Assembly: GCA_902797925.1 (NCBI GenBank)
Contig: CADBUT010000009.1
Location: 1-6,394, forward strand
From: an uncultured Spirochaetaceae bacterium
GTDB taxonomy: Bacteria; Spirochaetota; Spirochaetia; Treponematales; Treponemataceae
Reading direction: 5' to 3'
DNA length: 6,394 nt
In this document: positions 1 through 4,829 of the stretch, in pieces
Layout: the number at the start of each line of letters is the position of its first letter
Numbering within the stretch: position 1 is the first letter of the stretch
Made by a program: the position numbers and the translations under genes
The notes under the pieces: generated by a model
Told to the model about the DNA's origin: nothing
Databases searched by the model: none
What the model saw: only the letters and a program-made list of their open reading frames with translations

Positions 1-104
1 TCAATTTTGGTTTTGTCTATTGTGTAGAGAAAATCAATTGTCTGCTGCTTCAAGCCTTCAATAAAGCTTTGCTGCTGTTCCGCAATTTCAGTTTTGCTTT
101 TCAT
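1..104 (-). CDS. 5' end of an unidentified gene, cut by the window edge
   Basis: An open frame of 34 codons starts at ATG 104-102 and runs off the left edge without a stop. The peptide begins MKSKTEIAEQQQSFIEGLKQ and continues with QTIDFLYTIDKTKI, which is polar, rich in Gln, Lys and Glu, and predicted helical. The start is supported by an AGGA ribosome-binding site at 115-112, seven bases upstream. It diverges from the TPR-protein gene. The visible part has no motif that identifies a family, and no function is proposed. I am fairly confident it is coding because of the start/ribosome-site pair and the absence of stops, but 34 codons is a short sample. Confidence 0.55.
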   Translation of the reverse strand, partial: MKSKTEIAEQQQSFIEGLKQQTIDFLYTIDKTKI

Positions 105-121
105 TTATGATTCCTGCGAAT

Positions 122-132
122 ATTTTAGCATA
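122..132 (-). promoter_or_regulatory. possible -10 region for the left minus-strand gene
   Basis: Read on the minus strand this stretch is TATGCTAAAAT, offering overlapping -10-like hexamers TATGCT and TAAAAT about 20 bases before the ATG. A TTTACA lies further upstream, but its spacing to either hexamer (15 or 20) is not ideal. Weak call based on position and base composition. Confidence 0.25.
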
Positions 133-232
133 GTTTTCCACATATTGTGTAAAATTTACCGGTACGGAAGCCAGTTCTTATGCCGGTGCGCAGGCTGTAT
201 AAATCAGACACGATTTTTATATGATTCAGTGC

Positions 233-261
233 TTGTTTACACTTTTGCTTCGTGATATGCT
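233..261 (+). promoter_or_regulatory. candidate promoter of the TPR gene, placed for a leaderless transcript
   Basis: TTGTTT (233-238) and TATGCT (256-261) are separated by exactly 17 bases. Six bases separate the -10 from the ATG at 268, so the expected start of transcription coincides with the start codon. No Shine-Dalgarno sequence is present between them, in keeping with a leaderless message. Both hexamers are imperfect, so this is a moderate call; an upstream promoter remains possible. Confidence 0.4.
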
Positions 262-267
262 ACTTAC

Positions 268-912
268 ATGAAAAAGATTTTTTTTGTTGTATTTTTAGCA
301 GTATTCACATTAAGTAATTTTGCTTTTGCACAAGATGCGCTTGTACTCTACCGTAACGGCCGCAATATGGAGCAGGCTGGTCTTATGGATAATGCGAATT
401 CTTATTATTCGCAGTCTGTTTCCGTCTGCAAAAATGAGCTTCTGTTGAATGACAAAAATATTGAATCTTATGTTGTAATGTGCTGGGCATTGTTCAGATT
501 AAAGAGATACGATGAAGTCGTTGCTAACTCAGTAAAAGCTTTGAAGATTAATCCCAACGAATACCGGATTATAGAAAATCTTGGCGAGACTTATTTCTAC
601 CTCGACAGATATTCTGAATCTTTACGCAATCTGGAACGCTATGTTGATGCTCTTCCTAACGGAGACCGGGCTGCAACCGCTTATTTCTTTATGGGTGAAA
701 TATACCGCATTGAAGGCAAGAACCATCATGCTGATATAGCATATTCTCACGCTGTAAAAAAAGAGCCTACAATCGCTTTGTGGTGGTACCGTTTGGGTAT
801 AGCCAGAGAAAAGGCAGGAAACCCTGAAAAAGCCAAAGAAGCATATAAAAAAGCGCTCGCTCTCAGACCTTCTTTCCATGAAGCCGAACAGGCCTTAAAC
901 CGTCTGGGCTGA
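268..912 (+). CDS. Secreted tetratricopeptide-repeat (TPR) protein
   Basis: 214 residues. The N-terminus is a classical Sec signal peptide: Lys2-Lys3, a hydrophobic core at residues 4-16, and an Ala-Phe-Ala site before Gln22. There is no lipobox cysteine, so the mature protein is probably periplasmic or exported. The rest is about five TPR-like helical hairpins (roughly residues 24-57, 65-97, 98-131, 134-167 and 170-203). The last is the most canonical, with Leu176-Gly177, Gly184-Asn185, Ala189, Ala192-Tyr193, Ala196-Leu197 and Pro201 at consensus positions. TPR arrays are protein-protein scaffolds, so no enzymatic activity is expected and the partner cannot be inferred. The signal peptide starting at Met1 fixes the start, although there is no Shine-Dalgarno. 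It appears to be a single-gene unit ahead of the toxin-antitoxin operon, 61 bases downstream. Confidence 0.88.
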   Translation: MKKIFFVVFLAVFTLSNFAFAQDALVLYRNGRNMEQAGLMDNANSYYSQSVSVCKNELLLNDKNIESYVVMCWALFRLKRYDEVVANSVKALKINPNEYRIIENLGETYFYLDRYSESLRNLERYVDALPNGDRAATAYFFMGEIYRIEGKNHHADIAYSHAVKKEPTIALWWYRLGIAREKAGNPEKAKEAYKKALALRPSFHEAEQALNRLG

Positions 913-925
913 TCTGTTAATAAAG

Positions 926-954
926 CAGATATATCTTCTTGACAGATATATCTG
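926..954. promoter_or_regulatory. Twin palindromic operator over the toxin-antitoxin promoter
   Basis: CAGATATATC occurs at 926-935 and again at 943-952. The second copy extends to the perfect palindrome CAGATATATCTG (943-954), and the first contains the palindrome AGATATATCT (927-936). The two centres are 17 bases apart. Together they can also fold as an 11-bp stem (926-936 with 944-954) with a 7-base loop. They cover the -35 hexamer and most of the promoter spacer, where an autorepressing HigA-type antitoxin would be expected to bind. The hairpin could also end TPR transcription, but it is AT-rich and has no following T-run, so an operator is the better reading. Confidence 0.65.
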
Positions 955-967
955 TGCGACATATACT
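939..967 (+). promoter_or_regulatory. Strong sigma-70-type promoter of the toxin-antitoxin operon
   Basis: A consensus TTGACA (939-944) is followed, after a 17-base spacer, by TATACT (962-967), five of six matches to consensus. Only six bases separate the -10 from the toxin ATG at 974, so initiation is predicted at or next to that A, giving a leaderless mRNA. The palindromic operator overlaps the -35 and spacer, predicting repression by the antitoxin or the toxin-antitoxin complex. Confidence 0.75.
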
Positions 968-973
968 AAACTC

Positions 974-1255
974 ATGATAAAAACATTCGGGAATTCCGAA
1001 ACTGAAAAGATTTGGAATGGGAAAAAATCAGCTAAGTTTCCGCCGGATATTCATAAAAGAGCTTTTGCAAAACTACTTATAATACACTCTGCGGAATCAG
1101 AAGATGATTTAAAGATTCCGCCAGGCAATAAATTTGAGCATTTACAAGGAAATTTAAAAGATTATTGTTCGATAAGAATCAATAATCAGTGGCGGATACA
1201 GTTTAAGTTTCAAAATAACGAAGCTTATGAAGTTCAGATTGTTGATTATCATTAA
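974..1255 (+). CDS. higB: HigB-family (RelE/ParE superfamily) toxin, probable mRNA interferase
   Basis: 93 residues, the usual size for HigB 'killer' proteins. The C-terminal half carries the family pattern: Phe54-Glu55-His56-Leu57-Gln58-Gly59, Tyr64, Ser66-Ile67-Arg68-Ile69, Gln72-Trp73-Arg74-Ile75, and a final Asp91-Tyr92-His93. In HigB of plasmid Rts1, basic residues at the two Arg positions and the terminal Tyr-His contribute to cleavage of ribosome-bound mRNA, and the equivalents are all present, so the toxin looks intact. The toxin-first gene order is typical of higBA. No Shine-Dalgarno precedes the ATG; the promoter position suggests leaderless translation. The stop codon overlaps the antitoxin's ribosome-binding site. 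Family assignment is confident; activity is inferred from homology. Confidence 0.92.
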   Translation: MIKTFGNSETEKIWNGKKSAKFPPDIHKRAFAKLLIIHSAESEDDLKIPPGNKFEHLQGNLKDYCSIRINNQWRIQFKFQNNEAYEVQIVDYH

Positions 1256-1260
1256 GGAGG
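1254..1260 (+). promoter_or_regulatory. Strong Shine-Dalgarno of the antitoxin gene
   Basis: AAGGAGG lies six bases before the antitoxin ATG and overlaps the toxin stop codon (1253-1255). It contrasts with the absence of any such site in front of the toxin, which suggests the antitoxin is translated more efficiently from the shared message. Confidence 0.85.
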
Positions 1261-1266
1261 TTCGAT

Positions 1267-1566
1267 ATGGACGAGAAATTTGAATTGCCGAAAATCGGAG
1301 ATATTTTAGTTGAAGAATTCTTAGAACCTCTTGAAATAACTCCCTATAGACTTGCAAAAGATTTGGGCGTCTCTACAAGTTCAATTTTAGATTTGGTTCA
1401 CAATAAAAGAAAAATCTCCGTAGAAATGGCTTTGCGGCTTTCAAAATATTTCGGAACAACTTCAAAATTCTGGCTTAATATACAGAACGAATTGGATTTA
1501 AGAGAGATGCAGGAAAAATTGGAAAAAGAATTGGATAAGATTCCGAATTGCAAAAAGACAGCATAA
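1267..1566 (+). CDS. higA: HigA-family antitoxin, XRE helix-turn-helix
   Basis: 99 residues. A DNA-binding helix-turn-helix occupies roughly residues 24-63. Its recognition region is Tyr27-Arg28-Leu29-Ala30, Leu33-Gly34-Val35-Ser36, Ser39-Ile40, Asn46-Arg48, followed by Ala55-Leu56-Arg57-Leu58. The Phe62-Gly63-Thr64-Thr65 and Phe68-Trp69-Leu70-Asn71-Ile72-Gln73 stretch is characteristic of the VapI/HigA group. A charged helix (residues 74-92) follows. HigA neutralises HigB by direct binding and usually represses its own operon through the helix-turn-helix; the palindromes at 926-954 are the obvious target. It starts 11 bases after the toxin stop, with the strong ribosome site between, and is co-transcribed with the toxin. 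Length and motif are complete, with no sign of decay. Confidence 0.92.
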   Translation: MDEKFELPKIGDILVEEFLEPLEITPYRLAKDLGVSTSSILDLVHNKRKISVEMALRLSKYFGTTSKFWLNIQNELDLREMQEKLEKELDKIPNCKKTA

Positions 1567-1625
1567 TAGACCTGTTCGGAAATCTGAAGATCGTCAAATA
1601 TGCACATCAAAGCGTGCTGTACTTA

Positions 1626-1658
1626 AGGGCTGAAACCAAAAGATTTCAGCCCTCTTTT
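1626..1658 (+). terminator. Intrinsic terminator of the toxin-antitoxin operon, facing hisD
   Basis: AGGGCTGAAA (1626-1635) pairs perfectly with TTTCAGCCCT (1644-1653) around an 8-base loop, followed by CTTTT. This is a textbook 10-bp rho-independent terminator for the plus-strand operon. It lies 17 bases past the hisD stop, so the same stem may help end the convergent minus-strand transcript, although the T-run on that side is poor. Confidence 0.82.
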
Positions 1659-1670
1659 ATGAGCAGGTGA

Positions 1671-3008
1671 TTACTGCCTTATACGGGCTGCCTGTGCGTG
1701 GCCGGCAAGACCTTCTGTGTCACCAAGAACAGCAGCTGCAGCCAGAGAGTCTGCATAGCCCTGACCTTTCGGGTCTTGTGTTCTAAGCGTTGTAACAGTC
1801 TTTAAGAAGTGCCGCACAGAAAGACCGCCGGTATAGCGTGCTGCCATCGAAGTCGGTAGCGTGTGGTTGAGACCCGCCGCATAATCGCCCAAAACTTCGG
1901 CTGATTCGTGGCCAATGAAAAGCGAGCCGTAATTGTGAGCCTGCTCGACAAGGGCATCTCTTTCTTTGCCGGCATCAAGCGCAAGCTCCAAATGTTCCGG
2001 GGCTTTTTTATTGGCAATTTCGCAAGCCTGAGTCAAATCTTTTGTAATGATGATTTTGCCGTGTCTTTTAAGGCTTTCTCTTGCGGTTTGTTCTGTCGGC
2101 AAGACAGCAAGCTGCTTTTCAAGCTCTTCAGCAACCTTTTGAGCAAGTGCCTTTGAAGGCGTGGCAAGCACAGCCTGCGCGTCAACGTCATGCTCTGCCT
2201 GTGCAAGCATATCGGCTGCAACCCATGCAGGGTTTGCGCTGTCGTCGGCAATGATGAACACTTCAGTCGGACCTGCAATCATGTCGATGCCGCAGTGACC
2301 GTAAATCATGCGCTTGGCTTCTGCAACAAATTTATTGCCCGGCCCTACAATTACATCGCAAGGCGGAATTGATTCTGTACCGTAAGCCATGGCTGCAATC
2401 GCCTGTGCGCCGCCGCAAGCAAACACTTTGTCAGCCCCGCAAATTGCGGCCGCCGCCATAATGCCTTTGTCTGCATAAGGCGCTTTTGCATTTTTCGGGT
2501 TTTCGCGCGGTGGTGTGCAGAGAACAATCTCTTTGCAGCCGGCGGCTTTTGCCGGTGTTATGCACATAACAACGCTTGAAAGCAGCGGAAAACGCCCTGC
2601 CGGAACGTAAACACCGGCGCGTTCTATCGGAATTGTTTTTTGACCGGTGAACAAGCCCGGCGCAATTTCCATCTCGAAATTGTCGAATGAATCTTTCTGC
2701 CTTAAAGCGAATGTGAGCGCAAGGTCGTGTGAACGGCACAAAGCCTTGTAAAGTTCAGGCTTTTGCGCTTTAAGTTCTTCCTTTGCAGCTTCAAGTTCCG
2801 CTTTTGGAATTTCAAGAGTGTCTGGTGTTGCGCGGTCAAATTTTGCAGAATATTCTTTAACTGCAGAATCTTTTTTTGAGCGGACATCGGCAATGATGGC
2901 AGCAACTTTGCTTGAAACATCGCTAGTTTCTGCCGTGCTCGAAAGCCGTTCAGATGTAAAAAAAGAAGCCTCTAAATCTTCGGCTTGAATAATCTTAATA
3001 GTTTCCAT
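1671..3008 (-). CDS. hisD: Histidinol dehydrogenase
   Basis: 445 residues, within the normal range for HisD. This zinc enzyme catalyses the last two steps of histidine biosynthesis, oxidising L-histidinol via histidinal to L-histidine with two NAD+; it is a cytoplasmic homodimer. Diagnostic stretches are intact: Tyr134-Val-Pro-Ala-Gly-Arg, Gly199-Gly-Ala-Gln-Ala-Ile-Ala-Ala, Val221-Gly-Pro-Gly-Asn, and Ile241-Asp-Met-Ile-Ala-Gly-Pro-Thr-Glu-Val. By comparison with the E. coli enzyme, the zinc ligands are Gln270, His273, Asp375 and His437, and the catalytic pair is Glu338-His339. All are present, so it should be active. No other his gene is in the window; it stands alone, convergent with the toxin-antitoxin operon and divergent from the YkvA gene. 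It has no clear Shine-Dalgarno. GC content is visibly higher than in its neighbours. Confidence 0.97.
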   Translation of the reverse strand: METIKIIQAEDLEASFFTSERLSSTAETSDVSSKVAAIIADVRSKKDSAVKEYSAKFDRATPDTLEIPKAELEAAKEELKAQKPELYKALCRSHDLALTFALRQKDSFDNFEMEIAPGLFTGQKTIPIERAGVYVPAGRFPLLSSVVMCITPAKAAGCKEIVLCTPPRENPKNAKAPYADKGIMAAAAICGADKVFACGGAQAIAAMAYGTESIPPCDVIVGPGNKFVAEAKRMIYGHCGIDMIAGPTEVFIIADDSANPAWVAADMLAQAEHDVDAQAVLATPSKALAQKVAEELEKQLAVLPTEQTARESLKRHGKIIITKDLTQACEIANKKAPEHLELALDAGKERDALVEQAHNYGSLFIGHESAEVLGDYAAGLNHTLPTSMAARYTGGLSVRHFLKTVTTLRTQDPKGQGYADSLAAAAVLGDTEGLAGHAQAARIRQ

Positions 3009-3015
3009 GCATAAA

Positions 3016-3021
3016 ATTATA
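3016..3021 (-). promoter_or_regulatory. -10 element of hisD
   Basis: On the minus strand this is a perfect TATAAT, seven bases before the hisD ATG, so transcription should start within a base or two of the start codon. The hexamer 17 bases further upstream (TAGCAT) is a poor -35. A short inverted repeat, GCAT at 3030-3033 with ATGC at 3039-3042, sits in the spacer/-35 area. Confidence 0.5.
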
Positions 3022-3045
3022 CAGAAACTGCATTTTTTATGCTAG

Positions 3046-3100
3046 TAAAGCCTTGCTTTAAAATCAACAACCTTGTCGCTCTGCGGCGAGTTTGTTGATT
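3046..3100. repeat. REP-like pair of intergenic palindromes
   Basis: Two hairpins lie side by side between divergent hisD and the YkvA gene. The first is TAAAGC (3046-3051) paired with GCTTTA (3055-3060) around CTT. The second has an outer 9-bp stem, AATCAACAA (3062-3070) with TTGTTGATT (3092-3100), and an inner 8-bp stem, CTTGTCGC (3072-3079) with GCGGCGAG (3083-3090), including two G-U pairs if transcribed, closed by a 3-base loop. No gene ends here, so a terminator is not needed. The left arm shares 14 bases with 4838-4851. This suggests a dispersed palindromic element, though one window cannot establish copy number. Confidence 0.5.
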
Positions 3101-3115
3101 AAAAAATATCAGCCC

Positions 3116-3154
3116 ATGTCACTGATTGTCATACCCCCTGTTATAAAATGAGCT
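3116..3154 (+). promoter_or_regulatory. Promoter block A of the YkvA gene: direct repeats plus extended -10
   Basis: TGTCA occurs at 3117-3121 and 3127-3131, exactly one helical turn apart. CCCCCTG (3134-3140) follows, and then TATAAA (3142-3147) preceded by an extended -10 TG (3139-3140). Position for position the block matches the one before the next gene (4082-4120) at about 29 of 39 bases, ending in ATGA-CT in both. A normal -35 is lacking, so an activator bound to the direct repeats is the likely driver. Confidence 0.6.
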
Positions 3155-3165
3155 AAAGCAAATAC

Positions 3166-3171
3166 AGGAGG
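3166..3171 (+). promoter_or_regulatory. Shine-Dalgarno of the YkvA gene
   Basis: AGGAGG, nine bases before the ATG at 3181. It favours that start over the in-frame ATGs at 3193 and 3196. Confidence 0.8.
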
Positions 3172-3180
3172 GCTATTCTT

Positions 3181-4053
3181 ATGGATACAATCATGATGAA
3201 GAAGGCAAAACAAAAAGCAAATGAGCTTGGCGAAAAAGCGACTGAGGATGATGTTCAGGTTTTGGGCGCAAAACTTCCGTCGATGAAAAAAGGCGTAATA
3301 GCAAAAGTCTGGGATAAAGTGCTTTTCCTTTGGGAAAAGGCAAAGTCGCCGGAAATTCCTTTAAGCTTCAAAGTTGCCATAATCGGCGCACTTTTGTACC
3401 TTGTTCTTCCAATCGATGCTGTTCCAGATGCAATTCCGGGGCTTGGCCTTTTAGACGATTTGGGCGTAATTCTTTCGGTTGCGCACAAACTTTCTAAGTA
3501 TGTGCTTCCAAAAATCGAAAAAATTGAAAGGAAAATCGAAAACAAGTTTTATGAAATAAGCTATCAAAAAATTGATGAAAAACTTTCCGCTGTGTTTACT
3601 TCAATCTTGATTAACACGGTTATCACATTTTGTGTAAACGCAATAGGCTGCATGATATTGATTTTCAAGCCATTCGGAATGCCTGCCTCGCGCTGGGTTG
3701 CAATTGCACTTTTTGCCGTGGTTTTTATTTATGCCTTAATCCGCTTCATTCTTTATATGAAGGAATACGGCCAAATGACAAAAAAGCTTGCCGTTTCAGT
3801 TTGCAAGCAGAAAAACTTCTCGAAAGGCATTTCAGATTTTATCTGCACTGAATACAAATACATTGCATGGCTGTTCAGCGGCATCAAAATTGTGAATTCT
3901 GCCATACCGGCACATTATCAAATTCCAGATGCTCCAAAAATCGTTGCAGTTTTTGAAAGCCACTACAGAAAAAGAATCGTGCTTTTTGCCGTCTGTCTGC
4001 TTTTGTATTCTATTTTGATTGCCACAACCAAGATGATTTTATTACGGATGTGA
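3181..4053 (+). CDS. YkvA/DUF1232-family membrane protein with an extra C-terminal membrane region
   Basis: 290 residues. The DUF1232 core lies at about residues 61-100. Its signature is Tyr73-Leu-Val-Leu-Pro-Ile-Asp-Ala, Val81-Pro-Asp-Ala-Ile-Pro-Gly-Leu-Gly and Leu91-Asp-Asp-Leu-Gly, a hydrophobic hairpin carrying conserved acidic and proline residues. Typical YkvA proteins are much shorter. Here a charged helix (roughly 108-135, rich in Lys, Ile and Glu) leads into further predicted membrane segments at about 137-162, 172-194 and 265-285. The biochemical function of DUF1232 is not known to me. The first 50 residues are lysine-rich and probably cytoplasmic. It shares a distinctive promoter block with the next gene, so the two are likely members of one regulon, possibly envelope-related (inference). 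No convincing terminator follows, only a T-run at 4071-4077. Confidence 0.85.
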   Translation: MDTIMMKKAKQKANELGEKATEDDVQVLGAKLPSMKKGVIAKVWDKVLFLWEKAKSPEIPLSFKVAIIGALLYLVLPIDAVPDAIPGLGLLDDLGVILSVAHKLSKYVLPKIEKIERKIENKFYEISYQKIDEKLSAVFTSILINTVITFCVNAIGCMILIFKPFGMPASRWVAIALFAVVFIYALIRFILYMKEYGQMTKKLAVSVCKQKNFSKGISDFICTEYKYIAWLFSGIKIVNSAIPAHYQIPDAPKIVAVFESHYRKRIVLFAVCLLLYSILIATTKMILLRM

Positions 4054-4081
4054 TTGAAAAACCAAAGAAATTTTTTTAGCT

Positions 4082-4120
4082 ATGACATTCTTTGACATGC
4101 CCCCTGCCATAGAATGAACT
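4082..4120 (+). promoter_or_regulatory. Promoter block B of the small membrane-protein gene
   Basis: TGACA at 4083-4087 and 4093-4097, ten bases apart, is followed by CCCCCTG (4100-4106) and CATAGA (4108-4113) with the extended -10 TG at 4105-4106. This is the second copy of the block at 3116-3154, with the same spacing throughout and no gaps needed. TTGACA at 4092-4097 resembles a -35 but is only ten bases from the -10, too close for ordinary sigma-70 use. Confidence 0.6.
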
Positions 4121-4146
4121 TATAAAAAGCAAAATGCAGATTTTAT

Positions 4147-4152
4147 AGGAGG
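4147..4152 (+). promoter_or_regulatory. Shine-Dalgarno of the small membrane-protein gene
   Basis: AGGAGG, nine bases before the ATG at 4162, the same spacing as in front of the YkvA gene. It makes this short reading frame convincing as a real gene. Confidence 0.8.
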
Positions 4153-4161
4153 AATCGCATT

Positions 4162-4380
4162 ATGGAAAAATTCTTTTTAGGAATGTTTGCAGGAATTGCA
4201 GCACTTGTCGGAGCAGCCCTTGCCGCAGAGCATTTTGGCTATCGCCCATGCTCAACTGGCGTATCACCAGAAGAAATTGTCGCGGGCATGAAATTGTACG
4301 AAAAAATGAAAGCGAGAGAAGCAGAAGCTGCCAAGGAAACAACAGAAACAACAGAAACAGAAGAGGGTTTATCAAACTAA
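4162..4380 (+). CDS. Small single-pass membrane protein, 72 residues
   Basis: Residues 4-22 form one hydrophobic, Ala/Gly-rich helix (Phe5-Leu-Gly-Met-Phe-Ala-Gly, then Leu16-Val-Gly-Ala-Ala-Leu-Ala-Ala). A soluble tail follows, with an amphipathic charged helix at about 34-60 (Pro36-Glu-Glu-Ile-Val, Lys44, Lys48, Arg52, several Glu) and a Thr/Glu-rich end made of repeated Thr-Glu-Thr units. The hydrophobic segment could be an uncleaved anchor; Ala-Leu-Ala before Ala22 also resembles a signal peptidase site, but an anchor seems likelier given the short soluble tail. I do not recognise the family. A strong ribosome site and a promoter block shared with the YkvA gene 108 bases upstream support reality and co-regulation. 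It converges with the XRE regulator, with 25 bases between the stop codons. Confidence 0.75.
   Translation: MEKFFLGMFAGIAALVGAALAAEHFGYRPCSTGVSPEEIVAGMKLYEKMKAREAEAAKETTETTETEEGLSN
4336..4360 (+). repeat. Short tandem repeat encoding Thr-Glu-Thr units
   Basis: About 2.7 copies of the 9-base unit GAAACAACA near the 3' end of the small membrane-protein gene. The unit is a multiple of three, so slippage would change tail length without breaking the frame. Confidence 0.7.
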
Positions 4381-4405
4381 GTTGAGCTTGAAAACTGCGC
4401 AGAGC

Positions 4406-4720
4406 TTATTTTTTTAGGCGGCAGTCAAAAAGTTCGTCAATCTGTTCTTTCAGCGTGCGTAATTCATTTTCGTATTCTGTAAGGACAGATTGTTCTGGAA
4501 TTATGTCTTTTGGCATAAGAAGCTGAAACGTTTCAATATTGAATTCGGCTGCAAGACGTTCAAGCATTTTTAGAGAAGCATACTGTCTGCCAGATTCAAT
4601 GTCATTCAGATAAGAAGGAGAAATATTGATGCGCATAGCAAAGTTTAGCTGGCTGAGACCTGTTTTGGCTCGGTAGTATTTTACATTTTCTGCAAGGATT
4701 TCTAACAGCGGTTTTGGCAT
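4406..4720 (-). CDS. XRE-family transcriptional regulator with C-terminal coiled coil
   Basis: 104 residues. An N-terminal Cro/cI-type helix-turn-helix spans about residues 8-63. Gly21-Leu22-Ser23-Gln24 begins helix 2, and Ile33-Ser34-Pro35-Ser36-Tyr37-Leu38-Asn39-Asp40-Ile41-Glu42-Ser43-Gly44 is the canonical recognition helix and turn. Residues about 78-98 are charged with hydrophobic spacing (Leu80, Tyr83, Leu87, Leu90, Ile94, Leu97), a likely dimerisation coiled coil. It diverges from the operon at 4916, and the shared intergenic region contains repeated palindromic sites, one within that operon's promoter. It is therefore probably the local repressor of that operon and perhaps of itself (inference). 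There is no well-spaced Shine-Dalgarno: AAGG lies only one base before the ATG. The start is chosen because it precedes a complete domain. Confidence 0.87.
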   Translation of the reverse strand: MPKPLLEILAENVKYYRAKTGLSQLNFAMRINISPSYLNDIESGRQYASLKMLERLAAEFNIETFQLLMPKDIIPEQSVLTEYENELRTLKEQIDELFDCRLKK

Positions 4721-4727
4721 ACCTTAA

Positions 4728-4756
4728 TATTTAAGAAAAAATACGAAAATAGACAA
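4728..4756 (-). promoter_or_regulatory. Weak candidate promoter of the XRE regulator gene
   Basis: On the minus strand TTGTCT (4756-4751) and TAAATA (4733-4728) are 17 bases apart, and the ATG follows seven bases after the -10, again predicting a very short or absent leader. Both hexamers are imperfect. The spacer overlaps one arm of the inverted repeat at 4742-4771. Confidence 0.35.
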
Positions 4757-4771
4757 AAGGATATTTTCGTA
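4742..4771. promoter_or_regulatory. Inverted repeat, candidate XRE operator near the regulator's own promoter
   Basis: TACGAAAATA (4742-4751) and TATTTTCGTA (4762-4771) form perfect 10-bp arms around a 10-base spacer, overlapping the -35 end of the XRE gene's candidate promoter. The core GAAAATA recurs at 4792-4798, so the divergent region carries three copies of one short sequence, the pattern expected of a repressor that controls both directions. Confidence 0.5.
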
Positions 4772-4779
4772 ATAAAGAG

Positions 4780-4810
4780 TTGTACAGATATGAAAATATC
4801 GGTGTATAAT
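4780..4810 (+). promoter_or_regulatory. Promoter of the two-gene operon, with an operator in its spacer
   Basis: A perfect TATAAT (4805-4810) lies 19 bases after TTGTAC (4780-4785), or 18 after TGTACA. The spacer contains GATATGAAAATATC (4787-4800), a palindrome with arms GATAT and ATATC. A regulator bound there would block polymerase, so this operon is probably repressed in the resting state. Transcription should begin near 4817, leaving a leader of about 100 bases. Confidence 0.6.
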
Positions 4811-4829
4811 ATCAAAGTGTAGTTATATT

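Noticed and set aside
926..954. The hairpin after the TPR gene as a rho-independent terminator
   Set aside because: The stem is almost entirely AT and lacks a T-run; it coincides with the toxin-antitoxin promoter, so an operator fits better.
2033..2920. Several open frames overlapping hisD in other frames on both strands
   Set aside because: They are antisense or alternate-frame shadows of a strongly conserved enzyme gene, with no ribosome-binding site or recognisable protein features.
3132..3140. TACCCCCT resembles half of a CsoR/RcnR-type metal-sensor operator
   Set aside because: The matching G-rich half-site is missing in both copies of the block, and no metal gene is nearby.
3127..3147. 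Ordinary sigma-70 promoter using TTGTCA as -35 and TATAAA as -10 (and TTGACA/CATAGA at 4092-4113)
   Set aside because: Only 10 bases separate the hexamers in both copies, too short for sigma-70; an activator with an extended -10 explains the conserved layout better.
4071..4077. T-run after the YkvA gene as part of a terminator
   Set aside because: The preceding sequence is A-rich with only weak A-T pairing and no GC-containing stem.
4162..4375. Minus-strand open frame opposite the small membrane-protein gene
   Set aside because: It is a Leu/Phe-rich antisense product of the plus-strand gene; the plus strand has the AGGAGG site and promoter block.
4384..4415. Possible terminator between the small membrane-protein gene and the convergent XRE gene (AGCT repeats followed by a T-run)
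   Set aside because: The GAGCTT copies are direct repeats and give at best a 4-bp stem; the T-run is simply the lysine codons at the end of the XRE gene.
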